The position numbers and the translations under genes were made by a program. The notes under the pieces were generated by a model that was given only the letters and a program-made list of their open reading frames with translations, searched no databases and had not been told where the DNA came from. Of a stretch of DNA of 64,000 nt, positions 54,373 through 64,000 are shown one piece after another; position 1 is the stretch's first letter, and the number at the start of each line of letters is the position of its first letter. The stretch comes from DATJLY01 sp035604615 (lineage in GTDB: Bacteria; Pseudomonadota; Alphaproteobacteria; ATCC43930; CGMCC-115725), in NCBI GenBank assembly GCA_035604615.1, contig DATNID010000055.1, forward strand, positions 62,001 through 126,000, written 5' to 3'.

Positions 54373-55866
54373 ATGAAACGCACTCAGCACGGCCAGGTCA
54401 CGCGGCGCGGCGTCTTCAAGGCCGGCGCGGGACTTGCCGCGGGCGTCGCTGTGGCGCGCTTCGTCGGCGGCGAGGCGGCGGCGGCCGACGCCGCGATGCT
54501 GCGCTTCGAGCATCAGCGCGCGGTCGATCCCAAGCACCGCATCCTCCTAAAGGGCGGCACCATCGTCAGCATGGACCCTAAGGTCGGCGATCTCGCCAAG
54601 GGCGACGTGCTGATCGAGGGCAAGAAGATCGCCGCGGTCGGCGCCGACCTCAATGCCGCCGGCGCGGAGGTGATCCCGGCCGCGGACATGATCCTGGTTC
54701 CGGGCCTCATTGATTGCCATCGCCATTCCTGGGAAGGCCAACTCCGCCGCATCAACCCGAATTCCCCGACCCTGGCCGACTACATGAATGCGACGCACCT
54801 GTCGTTCGGGGTCCATTACCGGCCGCAGGACCATTATGTCGGCAACCTGCTCACCGCGCTCGGCTGCATCGACGCCGGCGTCACCTGCATCATCGATAAT
54901 TCGCATAACTCGCGCAGCGCCGCGCATTCCGACGCCGCGGTCGAGGCGCTGATGGATTCCGGCATTCGCGGCGTCCACGCCTCGGGCCCGCCGGGCGCCG
55001 GCAATTGGGACCATCAATGGCCGCAAGACCTCGAGCGGCTGCAGAAGAAATACTTTTCCTCGACCGATCAGCTCGTCACGCTCAGGATGTTCTCGGGCCC
55101 CGACCGCAACAACTGGGCCTTCGCGCGCAAGCTCGGCATCCGGATCACGACCGAGTTCCAGGGCCCGCAGATGGCCGCGCTGCTCGAACCGATGGGCGCC
55201 GACAAGCTGGTCGGACCCGACAACACGTTTAACCATTGTGGCGCGCTGCCCGACAAGACGTGGCAGCTCCTGGTCGATTCGGGCGCCAACATCGACGTGT
55301 GCCCGCGCTCGGACGCGCAATACGCGCTGGGCGAGGGCGTGTGCGCCTACCAGCACGCGCTCGACCACGGCATGAAGCCGGGCTTCAGCGTCGACAACGA
55401 GACCTCCTACAGCACCGACATGTTCATGGAGATGCGCGTCGCGCTCTATCTCCAGCGCGCCATGGCGCAGAACCGCAAGTTCAACGGCGACCAGAACCCG
55501 CCCAAGCCCGTCATGGTGCGCGACGTGCTCCAATGCGCCACCGTCAACGGCGCGGTGTGCGCGGGGCTCGCCGACAAGGTCGGCAGCATCAGCCCCGGCA
55601 AGGAGGCGGACATCCTCATGATCCGCACCGACGACCTCAACCTCTACCCGTCGAACAACGCCATCGGAACGGTGGTCCAGGCGGCCGAGCGCAGCAATAT
55701 CGACACCGTCATCATCGGCGGACGGGTGCGCAAGTTCCGCGGCAAGGTCTTGGGCGTCGACATGAAGCGGCTCCGCGCGATGGTGGACGAATCGCGCGCC
55801 CACCTCTTCGCCGCGGTCGGCTATAAGCCCGACATCTTCGCCGATCTGCTGCCCAAACTCACCTGA
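54373..55866 (+). CDS. Tat-exported amidohydrolase (chlorohydrolase/SsnA-like)
   Basis: A 497-residue metal-dependent hydrolase. The twin-arginine signal TRRGVFKAGAGLAAG (R11-R12) directs folded export; the mature enzyme has the DCHRHSW metal motif (H116, H118), a C-terminal VGSISPGKEADILMI closing strand and a composite beta-sandwich plus TIM barrel, as in the atrazine chlorohydrolase and guanine deaminase group. GGGGAGGAAAAC precedes the ATG. Periplasmic location is unusual for this group. Its 3' end is 16 bases from another Tat amidohydrolase encoded on the opposite strand. Confidence 0.85.
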   Translation: MKRTQHGQVTRRGVFKAGAGLAAGVAVARFVGGEAAAADAAMLRFEHQRAVDPKHRILLKGGTIVSMDPKVGDLAKGDVLIEGKKIAAVGADLNAAGAEVIPAADMILVPGLIDCHRHSWEGQLRRINPNSPTLADYMNATHLSFGVHYRPQDHYVGNLLTALGCIDAGVTCIIDNSHNSRSAAHSDAAVEALMDSGIRGVHASGPPGAGNWDHQWPQDLERLQKKYFSSTDQLVTLRMFSGPDRNNWAFARKLGIRITTEFQGPQMAALLEPMGADKLVGPDNTFNHCGALPDKTWQLLVDSGANIDVCPRSDAQYALGEGVCAYQHALDHGMKPGFSVDNETSYSTDMFMEMRVALYLQRAMAQNRKFNGDQNPPKPVMVRDVLQCATVNGAVCAGLADKVGSISPGKEADILMIRTDDLNLYPSNNAIGTVVQAAERSNIDTVIIGGRVRKFRGKVLGVDMKRLRAMVDESRAHLFAAVGYKPDIFADLLPKLT

Positions 55867-55882
55867 TGCGGCAGCCCGCGCC

Positions 55883-56977
55883 CTAGAGGGCCTTGAGGTT
55901 CGGCAACAACCGCCTGATGTTGTCGTGGTCGATGCCACGGATCTGCGCCGGCGAGAAGCCGAGCTTCGATAGTCCCTCGGCCGTCATGGCGGCGCGGAAA
56001 TAGGGATAGTCGCTGCCGAAGGTAATGTGCGAGGCGGGCACCAGCTTCAACAGCCCGGCGACGCTCGCCGCCCAGGCCCCGTTCGCGGTGTCGAAATTGA
56101 GCTTGGCGAACTCGGCCATGATGCCGTCGGGCGCCCAATCGTGCAGGTTCTTGTCGGGCGTGTCGCCGGCATAGAACGAGTTGATCCGCCCGGCGAGCGA
56201 CGGCAGCGTTCCGCCCGAGTGCGAGAACAGCCACTTGATGTCCTTGTCGTGCGCCAGCGTGCCGGAGATGAGCAGGCTGGTCGCCGCCCGTGCCGTGTCG
56301 TGCGGCACTTCGAGGATCGCATCGCCGACATTGGGGATGAGATGGCCGCAGCAATTGGGCGTCAGGGGATGGAAATAGACTGCGGCCTTGCGCCGGTTGA
56401 GCTCGTCGAAAATGGGCTTGAACATCGGGTCGCCGGGCCATTTGTCGCCGTAAGCGGTGGCGAGACCGATGCCGTCGGCCTTGAGCTCGTCGAAGGCGTG
56501 CTCGATCTCCTTGAGGCTCGCATCGACGTCGAGCATGGGAAGCGATGCCCACAGGCCGAAGCGGCGGGGGTGGTCGCGCACGATCCCGGCGGCGTAGTCG
56601 TTGCAAGCGCGCGACAGGCGCACCGCCGTATTGGGATCGCCGCCGAACCAGTTGCCGGGAATCGACGCCAGCGACAAGACGGAAGTGGAAACGCCACCCT
56701 TCTCCATGTCCTCGAGTGACTTGTCCACCGTCCAGTCGCGGTTGCCCGGAAACATGAAGCCGTGGGTCTTGGCGACCCAGTCCGACTCGGCTTCCTTCCA
56801 CTCGGGGGCGAAGAAATGATGGTGCGTGTCGATCCGACGCGGCTTGTCCGCGGCCTTGGCGTCGGGCGCCAGCGTCGGCAGGAGCGCGCCCGCGCCGACT
56901 GCGGCGATCGAGCCCAGGACCGTGCGCCGCGACGGCGCCGACGATGAATGAGGTTGCGCGGTCTCCGCACCGTTCAT
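55883..56977 (-). CDS. Tat-exported amidohydrolase (ACMSD-like)
   Basis: From the ATG at 56977 (GGAGG seven bases upstream) the protein has 364 residues. A Tat-type signal SRRTVLGSIAAVGAGALL (R17-R18) precedes the metal motif DTHHHFFAPEW (H52-H54). Further markers are YFHPLTPNCCGH, FSHSGGTLPSLAGRI and ITFGSDYPYF with the conserved Asp. This fold group is that of amidohydrolase_2/ACMSD decarboxylases. It is distinct from the convergent neighbour in subfamily but shares export route, suggesting a periplasmic pathway acting on one compound; this is inference. Confidence 0.85.
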   Translation of the reverse strand: MNGAETAQPHSSSAPSRRTVLGSIAAVGAGALLPTLAPDAKAADKPRRIDTHHHFFAPEWKEAESDWVAKTHGFMFPGNRDWTVDKSLEDMEKGGVSTSVLSLASIPGNWFGGDPNTAVRLSRACNDYAAGIVRDHPRRFGLWASLPMLDVDASLKEIEHAFDELKADGIGLATAYGDKWPGDPMFKPIFDELNRRKAAVYFHPLTPNCCGHLIPNVGDAILEVPHDTARAATSLLISGTLAHDKDIKWLFSHSGGTLPSLAGRINSFYAGDTPDKNLHDWAPDGIMAEFAKLNFDTANGAWAASVAGLLKLVPASHITFGSDYPYFRAAMTAEGLSKLGFSPAQIRGIDHDNIRRLLPNLKAL

Positions 56978-57078
56978 GGCATGTCCTCCCAAATGCAGGC
57001 CGCTTGTCGACGCGCGGCCCCTGGGGTCCGATCATGCCGCCAAGCGCGCCGCCCGGTAAAGGGATTTGGCTGGGTCGC

Positions 57079-57107
57079 TTTTGCCACGGGCGGAGACGCG
57101 CTATAAC
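57079..57107 (+). promoter_or_regulatory. Candidate ispG promoter
   Basis: TTTTGC, 17 bases, then TATAAC lies about 36 bases upstream of the ispG ATG. The -10 is close to consensus, the -35 moderate. No other convincing promoter is seen in the 165-base divergent gap. Confidence 0.4.
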
Positions 57108-57142
57108 CACGGCTGCTGCGCAGGAACGGCGAGGTTCTTCCG

Positions 57143-58297
57143 ATGAGCGTGCGTCCCTATCGCGACATCGTGCGGCGACGCTGCCGGACGGTCCATGTCG
57201 GGCCGGTGCCGGTCGGCGGCGACGCGCCCATCACCGTGCAGTCGATGACCAACACCTTGACGCATGACGTCAAGGCCACGGTCGAGCAGGTCCAGGCGCT
57301 GGAGCGCGCGGGCGCCGACATCGTGCGCGTCTCCTGCCCCGACCAGGAATCCTCGCTCGCCTTGAAGGAGATCGTGCGCCAGGTGAAGGTGCCGATCGTT
57401 GCCGACATCCATTTTCACTACAAGCGCGCGATCGAGGCGGCCGAGAGCGGCGCCGCCTGCTTGCGCATCAATCCCGGCAATATCGGCTCGGCCGCGCGGG
57501 TCAAGGAAGTGATCAAGGCGGCCAAGGACCATGGCTGCTCGATGCGGATCGGCGTCAATGCCGGCTCGCTCGAGCGCGACCTCCTGGAGCGCTATGGCGA
57601 GCCCTGTCCCGAGGCCATGGTCGAGAGCGCCTTGACCCACGCCAAGATTCTCGAGGACAACGATTTCTTCGAGTTCAAGATCTCGTGCAAGGCGTCCGAT
57701 ATCTTCCTCGCCTGCGCCGCCTACCAGCAGCTCGCCGAGGCGTGCGACTATCCGCTTCATCTCGGCATCACCGAGGCCGGCGGGCTGATGGGCGGCACGG
57801 TCAAGTCGGCCATTGGCATGGGCTCGCTCTTGTGGGCCGGGATCGGCGACACGATCCGCGTCTCGCTCTCGGCAGACCCGGTCGAGGAAGTGAAGATGGG
57901 CTTCGAGATCCTGAAGTCCTTGGGCCTCCGGCGGCGCGGCGTGACCGTGATCTCGTGCCCCTCCTGCGCGCGCCAGCAATTCGAGGTGATCAAGACGGTC
58001 GAGGCGCTGGAGCAGCGGCTCGCTCACATCACCACGCCGATGACGCTTTCGGTGATCGGCTGCGTCGTCAACGGCCCCGGCGAGGCGCGCGAGACCGATA
58101 TCGGCTTCACCGGCGGCGGCCACGGCACTCACCAGGTCTATCTCGCCGGCATCCCCGCGCACCGCCTCAAGGACGAATCGATCGTTGACCATCTCGTCGA
58201 CCTGGTCGAGAAGAAAGCCGCCGAGATCGAGCGCGCCAACGCGGCCAAGCTGGCCGCCGAGGCCGCGGAGGCGCCGGCAGGAGCCGCGGCGTCCTGA
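57143..58297 (+). CDS. ispG: 4-hydroxy-3-methylbut-2-enyl diphosphate synthase (flavodoxin), IspG
   Basis: A 384-residue 4Fe-4S enzyme of the MEP isoprenoid pathway. The N-terminal TIM barrel shows VQSMTNTLTHD and VADIHFHY, with RINPGNIG. The cluster ligands are C272 and C275 (SCPSCARQQF) and C307, with E314 as fourth ligand in GCVVNGPGEA. The tail after 350 is an Ala/Glu-rich helix. It is followed by hisS, as commonly seen. Confidence 0.96.
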   Translation: MSVRPYRDIVRRRCRTVHVGPVPVGGDAPITVQSMTNTLTHDVKATVEQVQALERAGADIVRVSCPDQESSLALKEIVRQVKVPIVADIHFHYKRAIEAAESGAACLRINPGNIGSAARVKEVIKAAKDHGCSMRIGVNAGSLERDLLERYGEPCPEAMVESALTHAKILEDNDFFEFKISCKASDIFLACAAYQQLAEACDYPLHLGITEAGGLMGGTVKSAIGMGSLLWAGIGDTIRVSLSADPVEEVKMGFEILKSLGLRRRGVTVISCPSCARQQFEVIKTVEALEQRLAHITTPMTLSVIGCVVNGPGEARETDIGFTGGGHGTHQVYLAGIPAHRLKDESIVDHLVDLVEKKAAEIERANAAKLAAEAAEAPAGAAAS

Positions 58298-58317
58298 CGG
58301 AAGTCGCCGCGCAGACC

Positions 58318-59562
58318 ATGGTTTCCTTGCAGCCGGTGCGCGGCACCCAGGACCTTCTTCCGCCCGAGCAGCGCCGCCACCGCTTCGTCGTCGAGACCGC
58401 GCGCGCCATCGCCGAGCGCTACGGCTATGGCGAGATCGCGACCCCGATCTTCGAATTCACCGAGGTCTTCGCCCGCCCGATCGGCGAGACCACCGACATC
58501 GTGCAAAAGGAGATGTACACATTCCACGATCGCGGCGGCGAGGAGATCACGCTGAGACCCGAGTACACCGCCGGCATCGTGCGCGCGGTCATTTCCAATG
58601 GCCTGACCCAAAGCCTGCCGCTGAAGCTGTTCGCGAGCGGCCCGATGTTCCGCTACGAACGGCCGCAGAAGGGCCGCTTCCGCCAGTTCCACCAGATCGA
58701 TGTCGAGCTCATCGGCGTGGCGCAGCCGCTGGGCGATATCGAGGTCATCGCACTGGGCGCCGAAATCCTCGACGCGCTGGGCGTGCTGTCCAAGACCGAG
58801 CTCGAGATCAACACACTCGGCGATACGCTGAGCCGCCACGCCTATCGCGCGGCGCTCGTGGACTATTACGGCCGGCACCGCGGCGACTTGTCCGAGGACA
58901 GCCTGAACCGTCTCGAGCGCAATCCGCTGCGCATCCTCGATTCGAAGGACCCGTCGGACAAGCGCATCAATGCCGACGCGCCGTCATTCGCCGACTATCT
59001 CACCGAGGATGCGCGCCAGTTCTTCGCCGCGGTGCTGGCTGGGCTCGACCGGGTCGGCATCGCCTATCGCCTCAGCCCGCGCCTGGTGCGCGGCCTTGAT
59101 TACTATTGCCACACCGCGTTCGAGTTCGTGACCACCGCGCTCGGCGCGCAGGGCACGGTGCTGGGCGGCGGCCGCTATGACGGGCTGATGGGCGTGATGG
59201 GCGGGCCCGAGACGCCGGGCGTCGGCTGGGCCGCCGGCATCGAGCGCCTGGCGCTGCTCGTCGCCGAGCCGCCGCCGCCGCCGCGACCCATCGCCATCGT
59301 GCCGCTGGGCGCCGCCGCCGAGGAGACCGCATTGACGCTCGCCCACGAGCTGCGCCGCTTCGGCTTCGCCATCGATCTGGGCTATTCCGGCAATCTGCGC
59401 CGCCGCCTCTCCCGCGCCGACAAGATCAAGGCGCGCGCCGCCATCATCCTCGGCGACAACGAGCTGGTGCGCCGCGTCGCGACCTTGCGCGATCTCGACA
59501 CCGGCGAACAGATCGAGGTGCCGCTCGATGCGCTCCGGGAGCGGCTCCAGGCGTTTCGCTAG
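58318..59562 (+). CDS. hisS: Histidyl-tRNA synthetase
   Basis: A 414-residue class II synthetase. It has VRGTQDLLPPEQ at the start, motif 2 in MFRYERPQKGRFRQFHQIDVE, the His-specific LVRGLDYYCHTAFEF and motif 3 GVGWAAGIERLALL, then an anticodon-binding domain. It ends in TAG. It lies 20 bases after ispG and 17 before hemA, indicating one long operon. Confidence 0.97.
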   Translation: MVSLQPVRGTQDLLPPEQRRHRFVVETARAIAERYGYGEIATPIFEFTEVFARPIGETTDIVQKEMYTFHDRGGEEITLRPEYTAGIVRAVISNGLTQSLPLKLFASGPMFRYERPQKGRFRQFHQIDVELIGVAQPLGDIEVIALGAEILDALGVLSKTELEINTLGDTLSRHAYRAALVDYYGRHRGDLSEDSLNRLERNPLRILDSKDPSDKRINADAPSFADYLTEDARQFFAAVLAGLDRVGIAYRLSPRLVRGLDYYCHTAFEFVTTALGAQGTVLGGGRYDGLMGVMGGPETPGVGWAAGIERLALLVAEPPPPPRPIAIVPLGAAAEETALTLAHELRRFGFAIDLGYSGNLRRRLSRADKIKARAAIILGDNELVRRVATLRDLDTGEQIEVPLDALRERLQAFR

Positions 59563-59579
59563 CGTCGCCCGCGCCGGGC

Positions 59580-60820
59580 ATGTCATCTCCCAGTCTCCTC
59601 GTCGTCGGCATCGATCATCGCTCGAGCCCGGCCCCGCTGCGCGAGCGCTTCGCGCTGGTCGGGAGCGATGTCGACGGCGCGCTCGAGGAGTTGCGCGCGT
59701 TCGGCGCGTGCGAAGCGGTGCTGATCGCGACCTGCGACCGCATCGAGCTGGTTAGCCACGACGAGCGTGCCGCGGAGTCGTTTCCGGCGCTGGTCGCCGC
59801 GCGCGTGGCGGTCCCGGCCGAGAGCGTCGCCACCGCGCTCTACCGCCACGAGGGCGATGCCGCCTTGCGCCATCTCTTCGCGGTCGCGAGCGCGCTTGAG
59901 AGCAGCGTCGTCGGCGAGCCGCACGTGCTGGCCCAGGTGCGGGGCGCGCACCGCGCCGCGGCGGAGCTGGGTCTCGTCGGCCCTGATCTTGAGAGCGCGT
60001 TCCTCGCCGCCTTCGCCTGCGCGCGCCGAGTCCGGCGCGAGACCCGCATCGCCGAGCGGCCGCAATCGATCGCCGCCGCCGCGCTCGATCTGGCGCGCGG
60101 CATTCACGGCGACCTCGACCGCTGCGCCGCGCTGCTCATCGGCCCCACCGAGATGGGCGAGCTGATGGCCGAGCAGTTCCTCCGCGCCGGGCTGGGACGG
60201 CTCGTCGTGTGCGGCCCGGCCGAGCGCGCCGAACGCGCCGCTTCGCGGCTTTCCTGCAACCATGCGCCGCTCGACGAAATCGAGGCGGCGCTGGTCGCCT
60301 CCGACGTGGTCGTGGCATCGCTCGGCACCGGCCGCACCATCCTCACCGCGCCGCTCGTCGCGGCGACGTTGCGCAAACGGCCGCTCCGTCCCATCTTCGT
60401 CATCGACGCGGCGATCCCGGCCGACGCCGATCCGGCCATCAACGCGCTCGATGGCGTGTTCCTCTATGATCTCGCCGATCTCGAGCGCGCCGCGATGGCC
60501 GGGCGCGCGACCCGGGCCGAAGCCGCGTCCGAGGCGTGGCGCATCGTCGAAGTCGAGCTCGCGGAGTTCGCCGCCCGGCGCGCGGCCCGGCGCGCGGTGC
60601 CGGCGGTGGTCGCGCTCCGGCGTCACTTCGAGTCCGTGCGCCAAGCGGTGATGGCGGAGCGCGGGCTCGACGCCGAGGCGGCGACGCGGCTCCTGGTGAA
60701 CCGCCTGCTGCACGCGCCGTCCGAGGCGCTGCGCGAGCTGGCGGCCGGCGAGCATGACGCCGCTGCGATGGCGGCGCTGCTGCGCCGGCTGTTTCGCCTC
60801 GCCGACGAGGAGGACGAAGG

Positions 60821-60824
<4 letters not shown>
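59580..60824 (+). CDS. hemA: Glutamyl-tRNA reductase-like protein HemA (divergent)
   Basis: A 414-residue homologue of the C5-pathway enzyme that reduces glutamyl-tRNA to glutamate-1-semialdehyde. The catalytic Cys is C52 in ATCDRIEL, where the family has TCNRxE, and H98 in RHLFAVAS is kept. The NADPH loop is GPTEMG (188-193) rather than GAGEMG, and the VANRT segment is changed to VCGPAERAE. The dimerisation helices are present. Most alphaproteobacteria make 5-aminolevulinate with ALA synthase, so this gene is either a genuine C5 enzyme or a decayed or repurposed relic. It overlaps prfA by four bases. Confidence 0.83.
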
Positions 60825-61893
<1,069 letters not shown>

Positions 61894-61897
<4 letters not shown>

Positions 61898-62784
61898 CGG
61901 GCGGTGCCAGCATCGGCGCCGCGATCGCCGACGCGGCGGCGCGGCTCGCCGCCTGCGGCATCGAGGCGCCGCGGCGCGAGGCGCGCTTGCTGGTGGCGCT
62001 CGCGGCCGAACTCGACGACGCGGCGGTGCTGGGATATCCCGAGCGCGAGATCGCAGGGCCGGCGCGCACCAAGCTCGAGCGCATGCTGGCGCGGCGCCTG
62101 GCGCACGAGCCGGTGTCGCGCATTGCCGGACGACGCGAGTTCTGGAGCCTCGAATTCGCGCTTTCGCCCGAGACCCTCGACCCCAGGCCGGACAGCGAGA
62201 CCGTGGTGGCGGCGGCGCTCGAGCGCGTCGCCGACCGCGCGGCGCCGCTCGCCGTGCTCGATCTCGGCACCGGCACGGGATGTATGCTTTTGGCGCTGTT
62301 GAGCGAATTGCCGTCGGCGTGGGGCATCGGCGTCGACCTCAGCCCTGGCGCGGCCGCGCTGGCGCGGCAAAACGCCGCAGCTACAGGCTTGAAATCGCGG
62401 GCTTTTTTTGCGGTCGGGCGGTGGGGCGAAGGGGTCGGCGGCGGGTTCGACCTGGTGGTCGCCAACCCCCCCTATATCGCCTCCGAGGCGATCGCCGGGC
62501 TGGCGCCCGAGGTGGCGCGCTGGGAGCCGCGCCTGGCGCTCGACGGCGGCAGCGATGGATTGCGGGGTTTTCGCGAGATTGCCGCCGATCTCCGGCGCCT
62601 CGTGAAGCCCGCTGGTTTCGCCTGTATCGAGGTCGGAGACGGCCAGGCCGACGCGGCCGCGAGAATCTTCGCCCGCGCAGGGCTTGACGAAGCCGGCCGG
62701 CGTCGCGATCTGTCAGGCATCGAGCGTTGTCTCGTGCTGGAGCGCCCGAAAAAAACTGTTGGAATGCGCACACTTCCCGTCTAG
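61894..62784 (+). CDS. prmC: Peptide chain release factor N5-glutamine methyltransferase PrmC
   Basis: The 296-residue protein methylates the glutamine of the GGQ motif in release factors. It shows the N-terminal helical domain with EPVSRIAGRREFWSLEF, SAM motif I LDLGTGTGCMLLALL and the NPPY substrate motif at 191-194. The ATG at 61894 overlaps the prfA stop. A T-run (GGGCTTTTTTTGCGG) near 62401 is within the gene and is noted only because such runs are rare here. Confidence 0.95.
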
Positions 62785-62947
62785 GGTGGTTGCGCCCTAA
62801 CGAAATTGAGCCCGTGGCTCTTGCGCCCCCCATCGGCGCCGGTCTTGTCCCTGCCGTAATGGTGCTGCCCGTCTGCCAGCGACGGCCACCTGGGACGTAC
62901 CTACAACAGCAATGTCGTGCCCTATGCATCGCGATTTCAAAGGCGTC

Positions 62948-63364
62948 ATGAGACCAGGCCAGAACAAGCGGTCTCGTAACCGCAATAACAACCCCAACGC
63001 CAATATGAACGGTAACAACCCGAACAACCGGCCGCGCCCGCCGCACCGGATGCAGACGTTCGAGAGCAGCGGGCCGAGCGTGAAGATCCGCGGCAACGCA
63101 TATCAGGTATTCGAGCGCTACATCGCTCTCGCGCGCGAGGCGGCGACCTCGGGCGACCGGATCGCGGCGGAGAATTTCTATCAGCACGCGGAACACTATT
63201 TCCGCGTCATGAACGCGAACGGCGAGGCCCATCCGCAGGGACCGCGGCCGATGACCCCGGCGGATACCGAGATGGGCATGGGCCAGGAGATGGACGGCGA
63301 GGCGGAAGACATGCCGGGCGCGAGTGCGCCGGCGCCGCAGGAGCCCGACCTCCCGACCAACTGA
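62948..63364 (+). CDS. DUF4167 domain-containing protein
   Basis: The 138-residue protein starts at MRPGQNKRSRNRN after AAAGG. The Asn/Arg/Pro-rich N-terminus (about 1-35) is probably disordered and nucleic-acid binding. The conserved DUF4167 core is VKIRGNAYQVFERYIALAREA, GDRIAAENFYQHAEHYFRVM. The acidic Met/Glu/Pro tail is variable. It is an alphaproteobacterial marker found between prmC and clpB; function unknown. The 163 bases upstream hold no obvious gene. Confidence 0.88.
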   Translation: MRPGQNKRSRNRNNNPNANMNGNNPNNRPRPPHRMQTFESSGPSVKIRGNAYQVFERYIALAREAATSGDRIAAENFYQHAEHYFRVMNANGEAHPQGPRPMTPADTEMGMGQEMDGEAEDMPGASAPAPQEPDLPTN

Positions 63365-63404
63365 CGGGTAGCTGACCGGGCAAACGCTTGGCTCTCGCCG
63401 CCGA

Positions 63405-63435
63405 CTTGTGGCGGGAAAGCGACGCACCCATATCT
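63405..63435 (+). promoter_or_regulatory. RpoH (sigma-32) promoter of clpB
   Basis: CTTGTG, 16 bases, then CCCATATCT matches the heat-shock sigma-factor consensus of alphaproteobacteria (CTTG and CCCATAT) closely. It lies about 70 bases upstream of the clpB ATG, giving a leader of roughly 60 bases. It is the clearest heat-shock promoter in the window. Confidence 0.58.
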
Positions 63436-63502
63436 GTGATGAAGGGCGCGGGCCGTTGCCTCCAAGAGGGACGCGCGCGCCGGTTCCGCGAACGGGTGGG
63501 TC

Positions 63503-64000
63503 ATGGATTTCGAGAAATACACCGAGCGTTCCAAGGGATTCGTGCAAGCCGCGCAAACCCTGGCGCAGCGGCGCGGTCATCAGCAGATCACGCCGGAACA
63601 TCTCCTCAAGGTTCTGCTCGACGACAAGGAAGGGCTCGCGGCCAATCTGATCCGCGCCGCCGGCGGCGATCCGCGCGCGGCGCTGGCCGACACCGAGGCC
63701 GCGCTCGACCGCCTGCCCAAGGTCGAGGGCTCCGGCGCGGGCCAGGTCTTCCTCGCGCCCGAGATGTCGCGGCTTTTCGCCGAGGCGGAGAAGGTCGCGG
63801 AGAAGGCCGGCGACAGCTTCGTCACCGCCGAGCGCCTGCTGCTCGCGCTCACTTTGGCCAAGGACACGCCGGCCGCGAAAGCGCTCGCGGCGCACGGCCT
63901 CACGCCGCAGAACCTCAACCGCGCCATCGAGGACATCCGCAAGGGCCGCAACGCCGACAGCGCGACCGCCGAGGAAGGCTATGACGCGCTCAAGAAATAC
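63503..64000 (+). CDS. clpB: ATP-dependent disaggregase ClpB, N-terminal part
   Basis: The first 166 codons of ClpB are present; the gene runs off the window. The N-terminal Clp_N domain shows MDFEKYTERSKGFVQAAQTLA, GHQQITPEHLLKVLL and the second repeat FVTAERLLLALTLAKDTPAAKAL, followed by the start of the linker NLNRAIEDIRKGRNADSATAEEGYDALKKY that leads to the first AAA+ module. ClpB works with DnaK-DnaJ-GrpE, whose genes are in the same window, to resolve protein aggregates. Confidence 0.95.
   Translation, partial: MDFEKYTERSKGFVQAAQTLAQRRGHQQITPEHLLKVLLDDKEGLAANLIRAAGGDPRAALADTEAALDRLPKVEGSGAGQVFLAPEMSRLFAEAEKVAEKAGDSFVTAERLLLALTLAKDTPAAKALAAHGLTPQNLNRAIEDIRKGRNADSATAEEGYDALKKY

Overview
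The window is a 64 kb stretch of GC-rich, gene-dense chromosome from an alphaproteobacterium. A GcrA cell-cycle regulator, a DUF4167 gene next to clpB, an RpoH-type clpB promoter and the orders hrcA-grpE-dnaK-dnaJ, rph-rdgB-hemW and ispG-hisS-hemA-prfA-prmC all point there. A hemA-type gene directly upstream of prfA favours a Rhodospirillales-like lineage over Rhizobiales or Rhodobacterales; this placement is inference. No tRNA, rRNA, CRISPR array, insertion sequence or prophage was seen, and after start-site correction no gap exceeds 300 bases.

Layout: (1) 1-2.0 kb: the end of an M24 peptidase, a beta-hydroxyacid dehydrogenase and two small unknown genes. (2) 2.0-7.7 kb: a leftward phosphate operon phoR-pstC-pstA-pstB-phoU-phoB with overlapping genes, no pstS, and a Pho-box-like site before pstC. 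A structured, terminator-bearing stretch lies between phoR and mutS. (3) 7.9-15.9 kb: mutS and glnD separated by two orphan periplasmic binding proteins. (4) 15.9-21.8 kb: a leftward unit of two tandem paralogous NMT1-type binding proteins, an MFS transporter and a DUF2339 membrane protein broken by an in-frame amber codon. (5) 21.9-27.1 kb: the chaperone block hrcA, grpE, dnaK, dnaJ. (6) 27.1-27.8 kb: a less GC-rich pair, a 77-residue protein and a DUF4279 protein. (7) 27.9-36.9 kb: rph-rdgB-hemW, DUF429, a flavoprotein, an LpoA-like lipoprotein divergent from rsmI, yraN, a BON lipoprotein and gshB. (8) 36.9-46.4 kb: an accessory, probably catabolic and transport block: a frameshifted trypsin-like protease, a Rieske oxygenase, an iron-type ABC permease and binding protein without ATPase, a phenylacetate-CoA-ligase-like enzyme, a retropepsin-like protein, an ACMSD-like amidohydrolase and an MmgE/PrpD protein. 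(9) 46.4-53.0 kb: gcrA, a two-domain cold-shock protein, ubiG, lysC, a nitronate-monooxygenase-like flavoprotein and ptsP. (10) 53.1-64.0 kb: a RodZ-like protein, two convergent Tat-exported amidohydrolases, ispG, hisS, hemA, prfA, prmC, a DUF4167 protein and the start of clpB.

The housekeeping content covers phosphate sensing and uptake, nitrogen signalling (GlnD, PtsP), protein folding, translation termination (PrfA, PrmC) and envelope maintenance. The points most worth a second look are the amber-split DUF2339 gene, the frameshift before the catalytic serine of the trypsin-like protease, two GANTC sites inside the gcrA promoter spacer, the candidate small RNA upstream of phoR, the possible toxin/immunity-like pair between hrcA and rph, and the divergent HemA.
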